Shown in pieces: positions 15,816-24,140 of a DNA stretch of 37,665 nucleotides. Where the stretch lies: contig NZ_BJEB01000016.1 of the NCBI RefSeq assembly GCF_005405445.1, positions 1-37,665 of the forward strand. The letters are read 5' to 3'. A program made the translations under genes and the position numbers. How positions within the stretch are numbered: the stretch's first letter is position 1; each line of letters starts with the position of its first letter. The notes below the pieces were generated by a model, which was not told the DNA's origin, did not search any database, and saw nothing but the letters and a program-made list of their open reading frames with translations. The stretch is from Paucilactobacillus nenjiangensis. GTDB taxonomy: Bacteria > Bacillota > Bacilli > Lactobacillales > Lactobacillaceae.

Positions 15816-18287
15816 TTATTTTTCAATATCTTGTAATTTTTGATTATCATCCAAGGCAGAAGAACCTTCTGGATCTTTATCATCTTTCCAAGCCATTGCA
15901 TGCCACTTTTGTTGAAGTAGGTACATTGATAGCCAGAGAAGTGCGAGTGAAATCGCAGCGATTAAGATTAAGACGAGAATTGAATGTGTCACAACCCCAT
16001 TTCCAAGGCCAGATGTGATTGCTTGGCGTAAGCCGAGAATCGAGTAGGTCATTGGGAGGTATGGATGAATTGCATTAAAGAACGAATTCGTAACTTCCAT
16101 TGGGAAGGTACCACCTGAACCACCAAGTTGTAGCATCAAGATAACCATTGAGATCAAACGACCTGGGTTATCAAATGCCATCGCAAGGAACATGACTAGA
16201 TACATCGACGTTAGCGAGAATATCGTGGTTGTCAGGAAGAAAGTTCCAATATGATCAACTTGAAGTCCAAATGCGATAATTAGGCCAGATTCAATCACTG
16301 CTGAAGCAATGGCGACAAAGGCACCGACAGTGACTTTACTCATGAACCAAGCAGTTGAAGACTTGCCACGCATTGAAACTTTCCGAATTGGGAAGGCAAA
16401 GTTGAAGACAATTGCGCCAATATACAAGGCCACTGAAAGTACATAAGGAGCCAAAGCATGACCATAGTTAGGAACAGTACTATATTTCTTATGTGAAAGT
16501 TTCGTTGGGTCAGCGAACATTTTAGCAGTATTCTTTGAGGTATGAATACCGTTAACTGTTTTGCTACCAGACTTAAGAGCTTTAGCTAGAGTACCAGAAC
16601 CAGAACTAAGCTTATCAGCACCACTAACAAGTTCAGCCGATTTGCCATTTAAGGTACTAGTACCATCAGCTAATTGGTTCACACCTGAAACCAGCGTTGG
16701 TACTTGTGTATTTAATTGACCAAGTGCTGTTGACAAAGTATTAGCACCAGAGTTTAACGCACTTGAATTGTTATTCAAGGTTGTTGTACCGGCGTACAAT
16801 GTTTGAGCACCATTATTTAATTGACTAATGCCAGATTCAAGTGTCGAAATTTGACCAGGCAAGCTATTGAGGGTGGCTTGTGTTGATGGATCGTTGAGGG
16901 CTGACATAATTGGGGTTACATCATTCATCAATGATTTTGCGTCAGTCAAAGTTGATTCCAATTGGGGAAGTTGACTTTGCAATGCCTGAACTTTAGTTAA
17001 TTGTGGTGCGATAGAATTAACCGTATCTGTGACACCTGTCAATTTAGTACTGAGTGCAGTTAATGTTTTTTGAGTTGATTCTATTTGAGTACCATTATCT
17101 TTTTGTAAACTGATAATTTCAGCCAGTTTAGATTTAGAGGTTGGGCTTAGCGTATTAGAAGAATCTTGTAATACTGTTGCGGCATCTTCTGCTGAGGTAG
17201 TTGAGTTGCTACCAATTTTCGTGAGATATTGCGTCAATGCAGTGTTGACAGCTGACAATTCAGTCTGCATTGTCGACATGCTAGATGCTAAACCAGATAA
17301 TTTGCTGAAAGCAGTTTGAGTATCACTACTTGTTAGCGTATTTAATGCATCAGTCGTACTAGAGTTATTGAGTGTGCTTGACACATTAGCTGCTTTTTGA
17401 GAAATATCAGAAACATTGAGACCATTCAACATACTAAACAAACTTGAATTGGTCAGTGCTCCCATTGAACTTGAAACGGAACTGTTCAAGGTATTAGTAC
17501 CAGCAGCTAATTGACCTGCACCCGTATTCGCTGATGAAACACCAGCCGTATATTGGCTGATTCCAGAAGCTAAGGTGTTTGATCCGGTCGACAATTGTGA
17601 AGCAGCTGAAGGTAAGGCAGAAACAGATGTTTTCAGAGTTTGGACACCATCATTGACGGTCGAAACAGCAACTGTATATTGTTTAACTCCATCAGTCATG
17701 GTGACAAGACCGTCATTAAGTTGCACGGCACCCGTTGAAGCAGATTTGAGTCCTTTACCCAGTGTCTTCACTTCGCCAAGCATGGTGCTGGCATAGGCAT
17801 TAGTGACAGCGGTGCGAATCGATTTATCAAGAGTAGTCATCCCGACGCTACTCATAACTTCACCAATGTAGTTTAGTGAATCGTTAGTTTCATACTTCAA
17901 ATTCATTTTCTTTGGATGTGAATCTAATACACTGGCGGCATTCTTAGAAAAGTTCTTTGGAATAGTCACAACCGTATAATACTTGCGGTCTTTTAATCCT
18001 TCGTGAGCTTTTTTAGCAGATACGAAGTCCCATCCTAGAGAATGATTCTTTTTCAATTTTGCTTCGGTATCAGCACCGACATGTAATTTTTTACCCGCAT
18101 ACGTTACGCCTTGATCCTGATTGACCACCGCGATTGGTAAATTTTGTGTATCTCCGTATGGATCCCAAACTGATTTTAGGAAGAACACACTATACAACAA
18201 TGGAATGAAACAGATGGCAAAGACTGACAAAGTAATCAGCCGGTTCTTACCAATAAATTTCCATTCATTTTTAATCATTTCCCACAT
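15816..18287 (-). CDS. YhgE/Pip-family membrane protein
   Basis: An 823-residue protein with the YhgE/Pip architecture. It has one N-terminal membrane segment (about residues 15-37, LSVFAICFIPLLYSVFFL), the conserved LPIAVVNQDQG, and then a long extracellular part. This middle region is built of repeating L-x-x-G-x-x-x-L steps (TLASGI, QLAAGT, TLNSGA, KLSSGS) that predict extended coiled coil. The C-terminal membrane domain has about five helices including GGSGGTFP. Relatives include the phage infection protein of Lactococcus. ATG 18287 is preceded by GGAGGA at good spacing; an in-frame ATG at 18302 overlaps that site and is less likely. It lies 32 bp downstream of tetR. Confidence 0.9.
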   Translation of the reverse strand: MWEMIKNEWKFIGKNRLITLSVFAICFIPLLYSVFFLKSVWDPYGDTQNLPIAVVNQDQGVTYAGKKLHVGADTEAKLKKNHSLGWDFVSAKKAHEGLKDRKYYTVVTIPKNFSKNAASVLDSHPKKMNLKYETNDSLNYIGEVMSSVGMTTLDKSIRTAVTNAYASTMLGEVKTLGKGLKSASTGAVQLNDGLVTMTDGVKQYTVAVSTVNDGVQTLKTSVSALPSAASQLSTGSNTLASGISQYTAGVSSANTGAGQLAAGTNTLNSSVSSSMGALTNSSLFSMLNGLNVSDISQKAANVSSTLNNSSTTDALNTLTSSDTQTAFSKLSGLASSMSTMQTELSAVNTALTQYLTKIGSNSTTSAEDAATVLQDSSNTLSPTSKSKLAEIISLQKDNGTQIESTQKTLTALSTKLTGVTDTVNSIAPQLTKVQALQSQLPQLESTLTDAKSLMNDVTPIMSALNDPSTQATLNSLPGQISTLESGISQLNNGAQTLYAGTTTLNNNSSALNSGANTLSTALGQLNTQVPTLVSGVNQLADGTSTLNGKSAELVSGADKLSSGSGTLAKALKSGSKTVNGIHTSKNTAKMFADPTKLSHKKYSTVPNYGHALAPYVLSVALYIGAIVFNFAFPIRKVSMRGKSSTAWFMSKVTVGAFVAIASAVIESGLIIAFGLQVDHIGTFFLTTTIFSLTSMYLVMFLAMAFDNPGRLISMVILMLQLGGSGGTFPMEVTNSFFNAIHPYLPMTYSILGLRQAITSGLGNGVVTHSILVLILIAAISLALLWLSMYLLQQKWHAMAWKDDKDPEGSSALDDNQKLQDIEK

Positions 18288-18319
18288 AAAACATTCCTCC
18301 ATGCCAAATTCTAATGAAA

Positions 18320-18853
18320 TTAATTAGTTGTTAAGTGTTGAATCACGCTGTTAAATAATTGCACAACTTCCTTACGTGGAATGTCGTAATTATATTCGTC
18401 GCAATAAACAAAAACTCCGGTCAACGCTCCAGCTAAGATGTACGACATCATGTCTGGATTCTTGCTGCGATGTAATAAATCAATCAGATTGTTAGTCCCT
18501 GAATCCGGTCGTTCCAGGATGATTTTACCGATTAGAGTTAATAAGTCTAGATTAATACTATTATTGCCACCGATGATGGAGATATTTCTGAAGACGGCCC
18601 GATTATCAATGATAAAGCTGACAATCTGATCTACTAAGTCAGGGTTGTGGCTTTCACTGATGTTTCTACGTAACATCGTTGATAAAGTTTGTTTTAATAA
18701 ATCGACCTTATCATCAAAATAACGATAGAAACTGCTGCGATGCATCAATGCCACACAACAAATCTGATCAACAGTTACCTCCGCAAACGGGGTTGTCGCA
18801 AGAATTTCCCACAAAGCGTTTTCGAAATCTCTAGTAGTTCTGTTCGCTTTCAT
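18320..18853 (-). CDS. TetR-family transcriptional regulator
   Basis: A 177-residue regulator. The N-terminal HTH is visible as ILATTPFAEVTVDQICCVALMHRSSFYRYFDDKVDLL (about residues 18-55), the usual TetR layout, and a divergent C-terminal ligand domain follows. ATG 18853 has GGAGGAG four to five bases upstream. It lies immediately upstream of yhgE on the same strand and probably represses its own operon. Such TetR-YhgE pairs are common in Firmicutes. The ligand is unknown. Confidence 0.87.
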   Translation of the reverse strand: MKANRTTRDFENALWEILATTPFAEVTVDQICCVALMHRSSFYRYFDDKVDLLKQTLSTMLRRNISESHNPDLVDQIVSFIIDNRAVFRNISIIGGNNSINLDLLTLIGKIILERPDSGTNNLIDLLHRSKNPDMMSYILAGALTGVFVYCDEYNYDIPRKEVVQLFNSVIQHLTTN

Positions 18854-18997
18854 TTTTCTCCTCCATAAGACCAATACCAATGAATAGAACTAAAACAACA
18901 TGGAATACTATATACTGTCTAATTCTAAAACAAAAGGTTCAAAGTAAAACTAATGTCTCAAATTAAGACAATTATCTCAAAATGTCTTAAAAAACAC

Positions 18998-19026
18998 AAA
19001 AAAAGAATCCCAAAATTGAGATTCTT
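18998..19026 (-). terminator. Terminator of proline iminopeptidase gene
   Basis: On the minus strand AAGAATC-N10-GATTCTT, with an extra C-G pair inside, is followed by T5GTG. It lies 48 bp after the pepI stop. Confidence 0.8.
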
Positions 19027-19073
19027 CTGTGAAGATTTCAAATTAATTTCGTGATTTTTTCTTGAAAATAAGA

Positions 19074-19985
19074 TTAATCATCAAAGTTATCTGATTCCAC
19101 ATCGCGAATGAAGGTTGCCAAATGATCGTAGTAAACAGGTGCGTTATCAATCATATGATGGTGACCACCATTTGGTGTGGTTGCAAGGCGAGCGTGAGGG
19201 ATTTGTTCAGCCATCCGTTTGGCAGTGGCCAATGGCATTGTTTCATGTTCACCAAAAGTCACAAGGGTTGGCATTGAAATATTCTTAATTTGATCACGAA
19301 CGTCCCATTCCTTTAACTTACCAGTCACAACGAATTCGTTATCGCCTTGGAAGACGCCGTAAACGTCAGTGGCCATCGTACTTGATAAGTGAGAAATAGC
19401 AGCGGGTTGCTTACGGTCAACGTAGCCTTCATTTAAAATATCGACATACCCTTGATAACGGTCGTTGTCGTAATCATTTTTAGCTTCGCATTCTTTCATG
19501 TAAGTAATAGCTTCTTCAGGTAGAGCTTCTTCACGAACTTTGTTGATGTTAACCACGTATTCATCGATATTATCAGTCATTGATGAAATGATGGCACCTT
19601 TCAAATGTTCACCGTACTTCAAAGCATACATTTGAACTAAAGCGCCGCCCCAGCTTTGACCAATCAAGTAAAAATGGTCGATACCTAACTTAGTCCGAAC
19701 TTCTTCAACTTCATCCAAGAAATAATCGTAAGTGAGATATTTTTCAGCAATTTTCGGATCTGAGTAATCTGGTTGATCTGAATAAAATGAACCAAGTTGA
19801 TCATAGGTGTGAACTGTTACGTTCAAACCTTGAGCTTTTAACTGTTTGGCTGTGTCTTCCCAGTATTCATGTGTGCCACCGGGCCCACCATGCAAAGCAA
19901 GCAGATGAATATCACCAGTGCCTTGAGTATTAGTCCATAAATGGTAGCCGTTATCTAATGTAATGATTGTGGTTCCTTGTTTCAT
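19074..19985 (-). CDS. pepI: Proline iminopeptidase
   Basis: A 303-residue alpha/beta hydrolase of peptidase family S33 that releases N-terminal proline from peptides. The oxyanion-hole motif is LHGGPGG (about residues 31-37), the nucleophile elbow is GQSWGG (about residues 103-108), and the C-terminal catalytic His lies in NGGHHHMID. Length and order match lactobacillar PepI. I start at ATG 19985, preceded by AAGGTGA; the GTG at 19994 lies inside that ribosome binding site. No secretion signal is present, so it is cytoplasmic. It works on peptide breakdown alongside PepX, encoded nearby, and shares a divergent promoter region with birA. Confidence 0.9.
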   Translation of the reverse strand: MKQGTTIITLDNGYHLWTNTQGTGDIHLLALHGGPGGTHEYWEDTAKQLKAQGLNVTVHTYDQLGSFYSDQPDYSDPKIAEKYLTYDYFLDEVEEVRTKLGIDHFYLIGQSWGGALVQMYALKYGEHLKGAIISSMTDNIDEYVVNINKVREEALPEEAITYMKECEAKNDYDNDRYQGYVDILNEGYVDRKQPAAISHLSSTMATDVYGVFQGDNEFVVTGKLKEWDVRDQIKNISMPTLVTFGEHETMPLATAKRMAEQIPHARLATTPNGGHHHMIDNAPVYYDHLATFIRDVESDNFDD

Positions 19986-20017
19986 ATTAATCACCTTTTC
20001 CTAATATTGATGAAATA

Positions 20018-20047
20018 AGTGTAGCGCATTTAAAAAGAGATTGCCAA
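20018..20047 (-). promoter_or_regulatory. pepI promoter
   Basis: On the minus strand TTGGCA, an 18-bp spacer and TACACT. The -35 overlaps a TTGCCA on the opposite strand (20041-20046) that could be the birA -35. Confidence 0.55.
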
Positions 20048-20061
20048 TGAGCTATCGGTCT

Positions 20062-20088
20062 GTTAACCTAAAATAAAATAAGGTTAAC
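20062..20088 (+). promoter_or_regulatory. BirA operator (biotin box) upstream of birA-bioY
   Basis: GTTAACCT-N11-AGGTTAAC is a perfect 8-bp-arm inverted repeat with an A/T-only spacer, matching the known BirA operator form of Firmicutes (GTTAAC half-sites). It directly abuts the GGAGGCG ribosome binding site of birA and overlaps a possible -10 (TAACCT, 17 bp from TTGCCA). Confidence 0.88.
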
Positions 20089-20102
20089 GGAGGCGAAAAA
20101 AC

Positions 20103-21077
20103 GTGGATACAAAATCAACAGTGCTTGCGTATCTAAATCAACATGCAAATCAATGGGTGACTAGTGCGGAGTTAGTCGATGAATTAGGGGTTTCCCGTAC
20201 TGCCATTTGGAAAGCTATTCAACAGTTGCAGGCTCATGGGCAAACAATTGAAAGTCAATCTGGCAAAGGCTATTTATATTCGCGCGGTCTCAAACTGAGT
20301 CAAGCGATTATCGAATCTAGCATTAAATCAGATTGTCAAGTTGAGGTTTATGACGAAATTGATTCTACCAATATTCGCGCTAAGCAATTAGCTGCCACTA
20401 ATCCGGGCCAGCGAACCGTCGTGATTGCCAATCAACAAACCGCAGGCTATGGACGCTTTGGTCGTAATTTCTTTTCCCCCGGAGAAACAGGCTTGTATCT
20501 TAGCTTTTTATTACCGATTAATGGGCAAATTAATCCAGGCAAAATGACCACTGCCACAGCCGTGGTGATTGCACAAGTATTGGAAAAATTATTTGGCGTA
20601 ACGGTCGAAATCAAATGGGTGAATGATTTAATTGTTAATCATCATAAAGTGACCGGCATTTTGTCTGAAGCGGTCACTAACTTTGAAACCGGGACACTAT
20701 CGAGTGTCATTGTCGGTATTGGGATTAACTTAGTTGAAAATGATTTGCTTGCGCCGGAATTAAAAAATAAAGTTGGCGCCTTAACGACACAAAAAAAGCA
20801 ACTTGATCGGAACCAAGTTGCTAGTGAAATTATTGATGCTTTTGATACAATGTTGCCAACCTTAGATGATGGTAACTTTATGGATGAATACCGTCAACGC
20901 AGTTTGGTAATCGGTAAAAATGTTGAAGTTAAAATTGGTAATCGAGTTTTGACTGGTGAAGTGGAAACCATTAATGACGATGGCGCTTTATTATTAAAGA
21001 CTGCTACCGAGGTAGTCACCGTTAATGCCGGAGAAATTACTAAATTGAATTTACAGGAGGGTGACTATCGTGGATAG
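20103..21077 (+). CDS. birA: Bifunctional biotin-[acetyl-CoA-carboxylase] ligase / biotin repressor
   Basis: A 324-residue BirA of the regulatory type. An N-terminal winged HTH (WVTSAELVDELGVSRTAIWKAI, about residues 17-38) is followed by the ligase domain with GYGRFGRNFFSP (the biotin/AMP loop, a variant of GRGRxGR), KWVNDL and KVTGILSE, and a C-terminal SH3-like domain (about 270-320). It biotinylates carboxylase carrier protein and, when loaded with biotinyl-AMP, represses transcription. The start is GTG at 20103 with GGAGGCG seven bases upstream. The operator at 20062-20088 predicts autoregulation with bioY. Confidence 0.95.
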   Translation: MDTKSTVLAYLNQHANQWVTSAELVDELGVSRTAIWKAIQQLQAHGQTIESQSGKGYLYSRGLKLSQAIIESSIKSDCQVEVYDEIDSTNIRAKQLAATNPGQRTVVIANQQTAGYGRFGRNFFSPGETGLYLSFLLPINGQINPGKMTTATAVVIAQVLEKLFGVTVEIKWVNDLIVNHHKVTGILSEAVTNFETGTLSSVIVGIGINLVENDLLAPELKNKVGALTTQKKQLDRNQVASEIIDAFDTMLPTLDDGNFMDEYRQRSLVIGKNVEVKIGNRVLTGEVETINDDGALLLKTATEVVTVNAGEITKLNLQEGDYRG

Positions 21078-21618
21078 AAAGAGATTAAGAGGTTTAATCT
21101 GGTCGGCAGAACTCGTTATTTTCCTCGCACTGTGTTCACAAGTGGTGATTCCATTGCCATTGGTACCCTTAACGGGGCAAACGTTCGCAGTGGGCCTGTT
21201 GGCTTCCCTGGTGGATTATCGAATTGCCAATTGGACATTAATTGGTTACATTTTGCTAGGTTTGATTGGAATTCCCGTGTTTGCCAGTGGCACTAGCGGG
21301 GTTGGCATCTTATTTGGCCCAACTGGTGGGTTTATCTTTGCCTTCTTTGTTCAAGCTTGGATTGTAATTGGTTTGCGTCGCAAAAATACGGTGCCATATT
21401 TAATTGTAGGTAACTTAATTGGGGCGCTGGTTCAGTTGGTACTTGGAACGATTTGGTTGAAGTTTTTCAACCAGATGGCTTGGCCCGCCGCGTTTATTGC
21501 TGGCACAATTCCATTTTTGATTCCAGCCGTCATTAAAGCCTTCTTAGCAAGTGTAGTTGCTCGCGCAGTGTTAGTTAAAATTAAGATTCCGCTGAATATG
21601 GGGCAATGCTCGGAATAA
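21070..21618 (+). CDS. bioY: Biotin transporter BioY (ECF substrate-binding component)
   Basis: A hydrophobic protein of about 182 residues with roughly six helices and BioY signatures: QVVIPLPLVPLTGQTFAVGLLA, YILLGLIGIPVFA and GPTGGFIFAF. It binds biotin in the membrane and uses the shared EcfAT module, which is not in this window. I choose GTG 21070 because AGGAGG lies nine bases upstream. It overlaps the birA stop by 8 bp, implying translational coupling. The last 38 bp overlap the 3' end of pepX on the other strand, and no terminator separates the two. Confidence 0.92.
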   Translation: MDRKRLRGLIWSAELVIFLALCSQVVIPLPLVPLTGQTFAVGLLASLVDYRIANWTLIGYILLGLIGIPVFASGTSGVGILFGPTGGFIFAFFVQAWIVIGLRRKNTVPYLIVGNLIGALVQLVLGTIWLKFFNQMAWPAAFIAGTIPFLIPAVIKAFLASVVARAVLVKIKIPLNMGQCSE

Positions 21619-24013
21619 TCAATGATGATTCGTTGGTTTGGATGGTATATTTAATGGCTTCAGAGTTATCTAATTGCGTCATACTAAAATCAGTGCCAAA
21701 AACAATTAAACCAATCAAATGACCAGCTGGAATATGATGGAAAATTGGTTGTAAGTCAAATTGTAAGTCGACGAGTTGATTAGGGATTAATTCATCAACT
21801 TGGGCGGGAGAGATCCTGTTTTGTAAGTTGATATGACCAAATGAAATCATTTTAAAATCAGTTTCTTTAGCTGCAAGGGTAAATTCACGTAAGTCATCTT
21901 CGCGCCACTGATGACCAAGTTGAAGGCCCTTTTTTTGTAGCATAGTTGGACTAATATTGAAGCGCTTTTGTAATCCGAAATCAATTAATTGTGTACTAAT
22001 TAAGCCGTGGTCAACGGATGATGAAACTGACAGTTTAAGGGTTGGCGTACCGCGAAGCAGCAAGTCTTCCCGCAGTGGCACGGTCATAAACCGGAGTTTA
22101 GCTGGATCATGGATTTGCAAAATATCATTTGGTTGAGCTAAATCAGTTTGCCAATTGTTTGGTTCCTTCGAAAATTTTTCAAATTCAGCGTTGGGACATT
22201 TATCCACAAATGAGACTGTTGCACTGGTGGTTAGCTTTTCTGTTCCCAGTCCTTGTTCACCAATCGTAAAGAGTTCGGTTGGTTGATTTTCTTCCCAGTC
22301 GGCGTATGTGTTCCAAGTTTCTGGAGTGACATTGTCTTGCACAATTAAGTCAGGTAATTGTGACGCATCATTATCGACATCGTAAAGTTTATTGGAGAGC
22401 CATAAGTTGACGATATCGGTATAGTCAATTGAACGAAAGGCGTTAATGTAGATATGTTCACCTTGATGCAAAATTAACTTCCGGTCAACATTGACACTGG
22501 ATAAGGCATCCCACAGTGCCTTGACTTGATTAGGTTTAACATTCCAGTCGTTTAATCCTTGGACCATCATAATATCGGCGTTGATGTTTTTAATATCTGG
22601 CCGGTAGTTTCTCTGTGCCCAAAAGCCGTTGTAATTACCAGTAATGCGGTCCATGTCACTTTGCATTTTGGTCAAATAATCATTGAAATAGGTTTTAATT
22701 TGTTGGTAATCGGCTGGATTTTTGGTACGACTCATCGTTTCAGCAGCTAAGACATCAGCATCTTCGCCTTGGAAGCCACCCGGAGCAATTACTAATCCAT
22801 TTTCGCGGTAATAATCGTACCAGCTTGAGATGGCAGCTTCACTGATGATAGTTTTCAGTCCTTCAACGCCAGTCGTAGCAGCGGCGGTTGCCAGGGTACC
22901 CAAATAAGAACGGCCAGTCATCCCGACTTTTGCATTCGACCACCAAGCTTTAATTTCGGTAGTACCTTTTCGTGTGGTGTACGCTTTTCGTTTACCAGTC
23001 AACCATTCAATGACGGCAATGGTCGCAATGGTTTGCTCCGGTGAGCCACAGGTTTGGATGCCATCAGAATCTTTAGTTCCAATCCCGGCAGCATAAGCTA
23101 CCGCAAAACCACGAACGGCTAAATAATCATTGAGAGTATATGACGCCTCTCGAGTGAAAGTTTCAGTAGCTGTCCGCGCTTCTTTGGTCGGCTGCTTCGT
23201 TGTAAATTTCTGGTTAAAGTTTTCCGTGATACTCATATCGGGTTGATTAGTTTTGTGTTTGATTGGCACTCTGACATCATGCGTGGCTTTCGTGCCCCAT
23301 TCGTCGTTAGTCCCTTGATTGTATGGGCTAGCAGTATAAACGGTTGGTACCTTTAATCCTTCATTCGTATCGCTAGGACGCAGTATTTCAACTTTGAGCA
23401 AATCGGCTTGGCCATCATTATCCGTATCTAGTGGAGCTTCAACGTAAACGACTTCGCGAATTAGTTGGACTGAATCAAACACCGCCAACGCTTTTCCGTT
23501 GAAAAAGATGGGCTTTTGCGTGGCAGGTAAAGCGTAAAGGGGTGTCAACAAGCCACGAGCGGTTAATAAATCAAGGTATGTTTGACCATTCTTAGTGTGC
23601 GTATTGAGGAGTAAATACCATGCTTCGATTAATTGACTTTCATTCCACGTCGCAGCCGTTAAAAATGGGAGCTGAATAGTTTCCATCGCTGCCAATGGAT
23701 GTTGAAGATCAAAATCAACGTCGGGTTCAAATTGTAGTAGTTGTAAGGCGACTAGATAGAAAATATCAGTGGTTATCGGCTCATCATCTAAAATAAATTG
23801 CAGGAGATTTTTAGTCGGTGTCGCTAATAAATTCTCCAAGTTGGTTTGCATGGTTTCTTCATCCGTTGTTTCTGGAAATGACAGGGTTAAAAATTGATTC
23901 CAAAGACTCGTCACGTTAATGGTTGGTTCTCCAGTTAAGAAACCAATGGTCGTTAATTCGTTAATTTTTTGTTGGTGAGTCCGTTTGATAATTGCAAATT
24001 GATTATTTTTCAT
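21581..24013 (-). CDS. pepX: Xaa-Pro dipeptidyl-peptidase
   Basis: An 810-residue serine peptidase of family S15, the usual size for lactic acid bacteria, removing Xaa-Pro dipeptides from casein-type peptides. The nucleophile motif is GRSYLG (Ser near residue 367), the Asp lies in VQGLNDWNVKP and the His in LHQGEHIY. An N-terminal helical domain and a C-terminal jelly-roll (from about residue 560) complete the fold. AAGGAG precedes the ATG. It is cytoplasmic, with no signal peptide. It is transcribed divergently from potABCD, and its 3' end overlaps bioY. Together with PepI it supports use of proline-rich peptides. Confidence 0.95.
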   Translation of the reverse strand: MKNNQFAIIKRTHQQKINELTTIGFLTGEPTINVTSLWNQFLTLSFPETTDEETMQTNLENLLATPTKNLLQFILDDEPITTDIFYLVALQLLQFEPDVDFDLQHPLAAMETIQLPFLTAATWNESQLIEAWYLLLNTHTKNGQTYLDLLTARGLLTPLYALPATQKPIFFNGKALAVFDSVQLIREVVYVEAPLDTDNDGQADLLKVEILRPSDTNEGLKVPTVYTASPYNQGTNDEWGTKATHDVRVPIKHKTNQPDMSITENFNQKFTTKQPTKEARTATETFTREASYTLNDYLAVRGFAVAYAAGIGTKDSDGIQTCGSPEQTIATIAVIEWLTGKRKAYTTRKGTTEIKAWWSNAKVGMTGRSYLGTLATAAATTGVEGLKTIISEAAISSWYDYYRENGLVIAPGGFQGEDADVLAAETMSRTKNPADYQQIKTYFNDYLTKMQSDMDRITGNYNGFWAQRNYRPDIKNINADIMMVQGLNDWNVKPNQVKALWDALSSVNVDRKLILHQGEHIYINAFRSIDYTDIVNLWLSNKLYDVDNDASQLPDLIVQDNVTPETWNTYADWEENQPTELFTIGEQGLGTEKLTTSATVSFVDKCPNAEFEKFSKEPNNWQTDLAQPNDILQIHDPAKLRFMTVPLREDLLLRGTPTLKLSVSSSVDHGLISTQLIDFGLQKRFNISPTMLQKKGLQLGHQWREDDLREFTLAAKETDFKMISFGHINLQNRISPAQVDELIPNQLVDLQFDLQPIFHHIPAGHLIGLIVFGTDFSMTQLDNSEAIKYTIQTNESSLIIPSIAPYSAES

Positions 24014-24040
24014 AATATCTCCTTGATTTGAGTGAAAGTG

Positions 24041-24069
24041 TTGGTATCATGCTACAAAATACGTATAAT
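24041..24069 (+). promoter_or_regulatory. potABCD promoter
   Basis: TTGGTA, a 17-bp spacer and a perfect TATAAT. The start point would be near 24076, leaving a leader of about 65 nt. Confidence 0.7.
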
Positions 24070-24093
24070 TAATTAGGATAAGTGTAACAGAGA

Positions 24094-24121
24094 GAACTGA
24101 ATTGCGGTAGGCAAACAGTTC
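24094..24121 (+). promoter_or_regulatory. Leader hairpin of potABCD
   Basis: Nested pairing GAACTG-AA-TTGC with GCAA-A-CAGTTC around a five-base loop, wholly inside the predicted 5' leader and just before the GGGGGA ribosome binding site. No U-tract follows, so it is not a classical attenuator. A role in controlling initiation is speculative. Confidence 0.5.
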
Positions 24122-24140
24122 GCTGAAATGGGGGACAAAA

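Noticed and set aside
18954-18990. TGTCT-N7-AGACA inverted repeat plus a third TGTCTTAA as a TetR operator
   Set aside because: It lies about 100 bp upstream of the tetR start, arms are only 5 bp, and it is not positioned on a recognisable promoter. Too weak to call.
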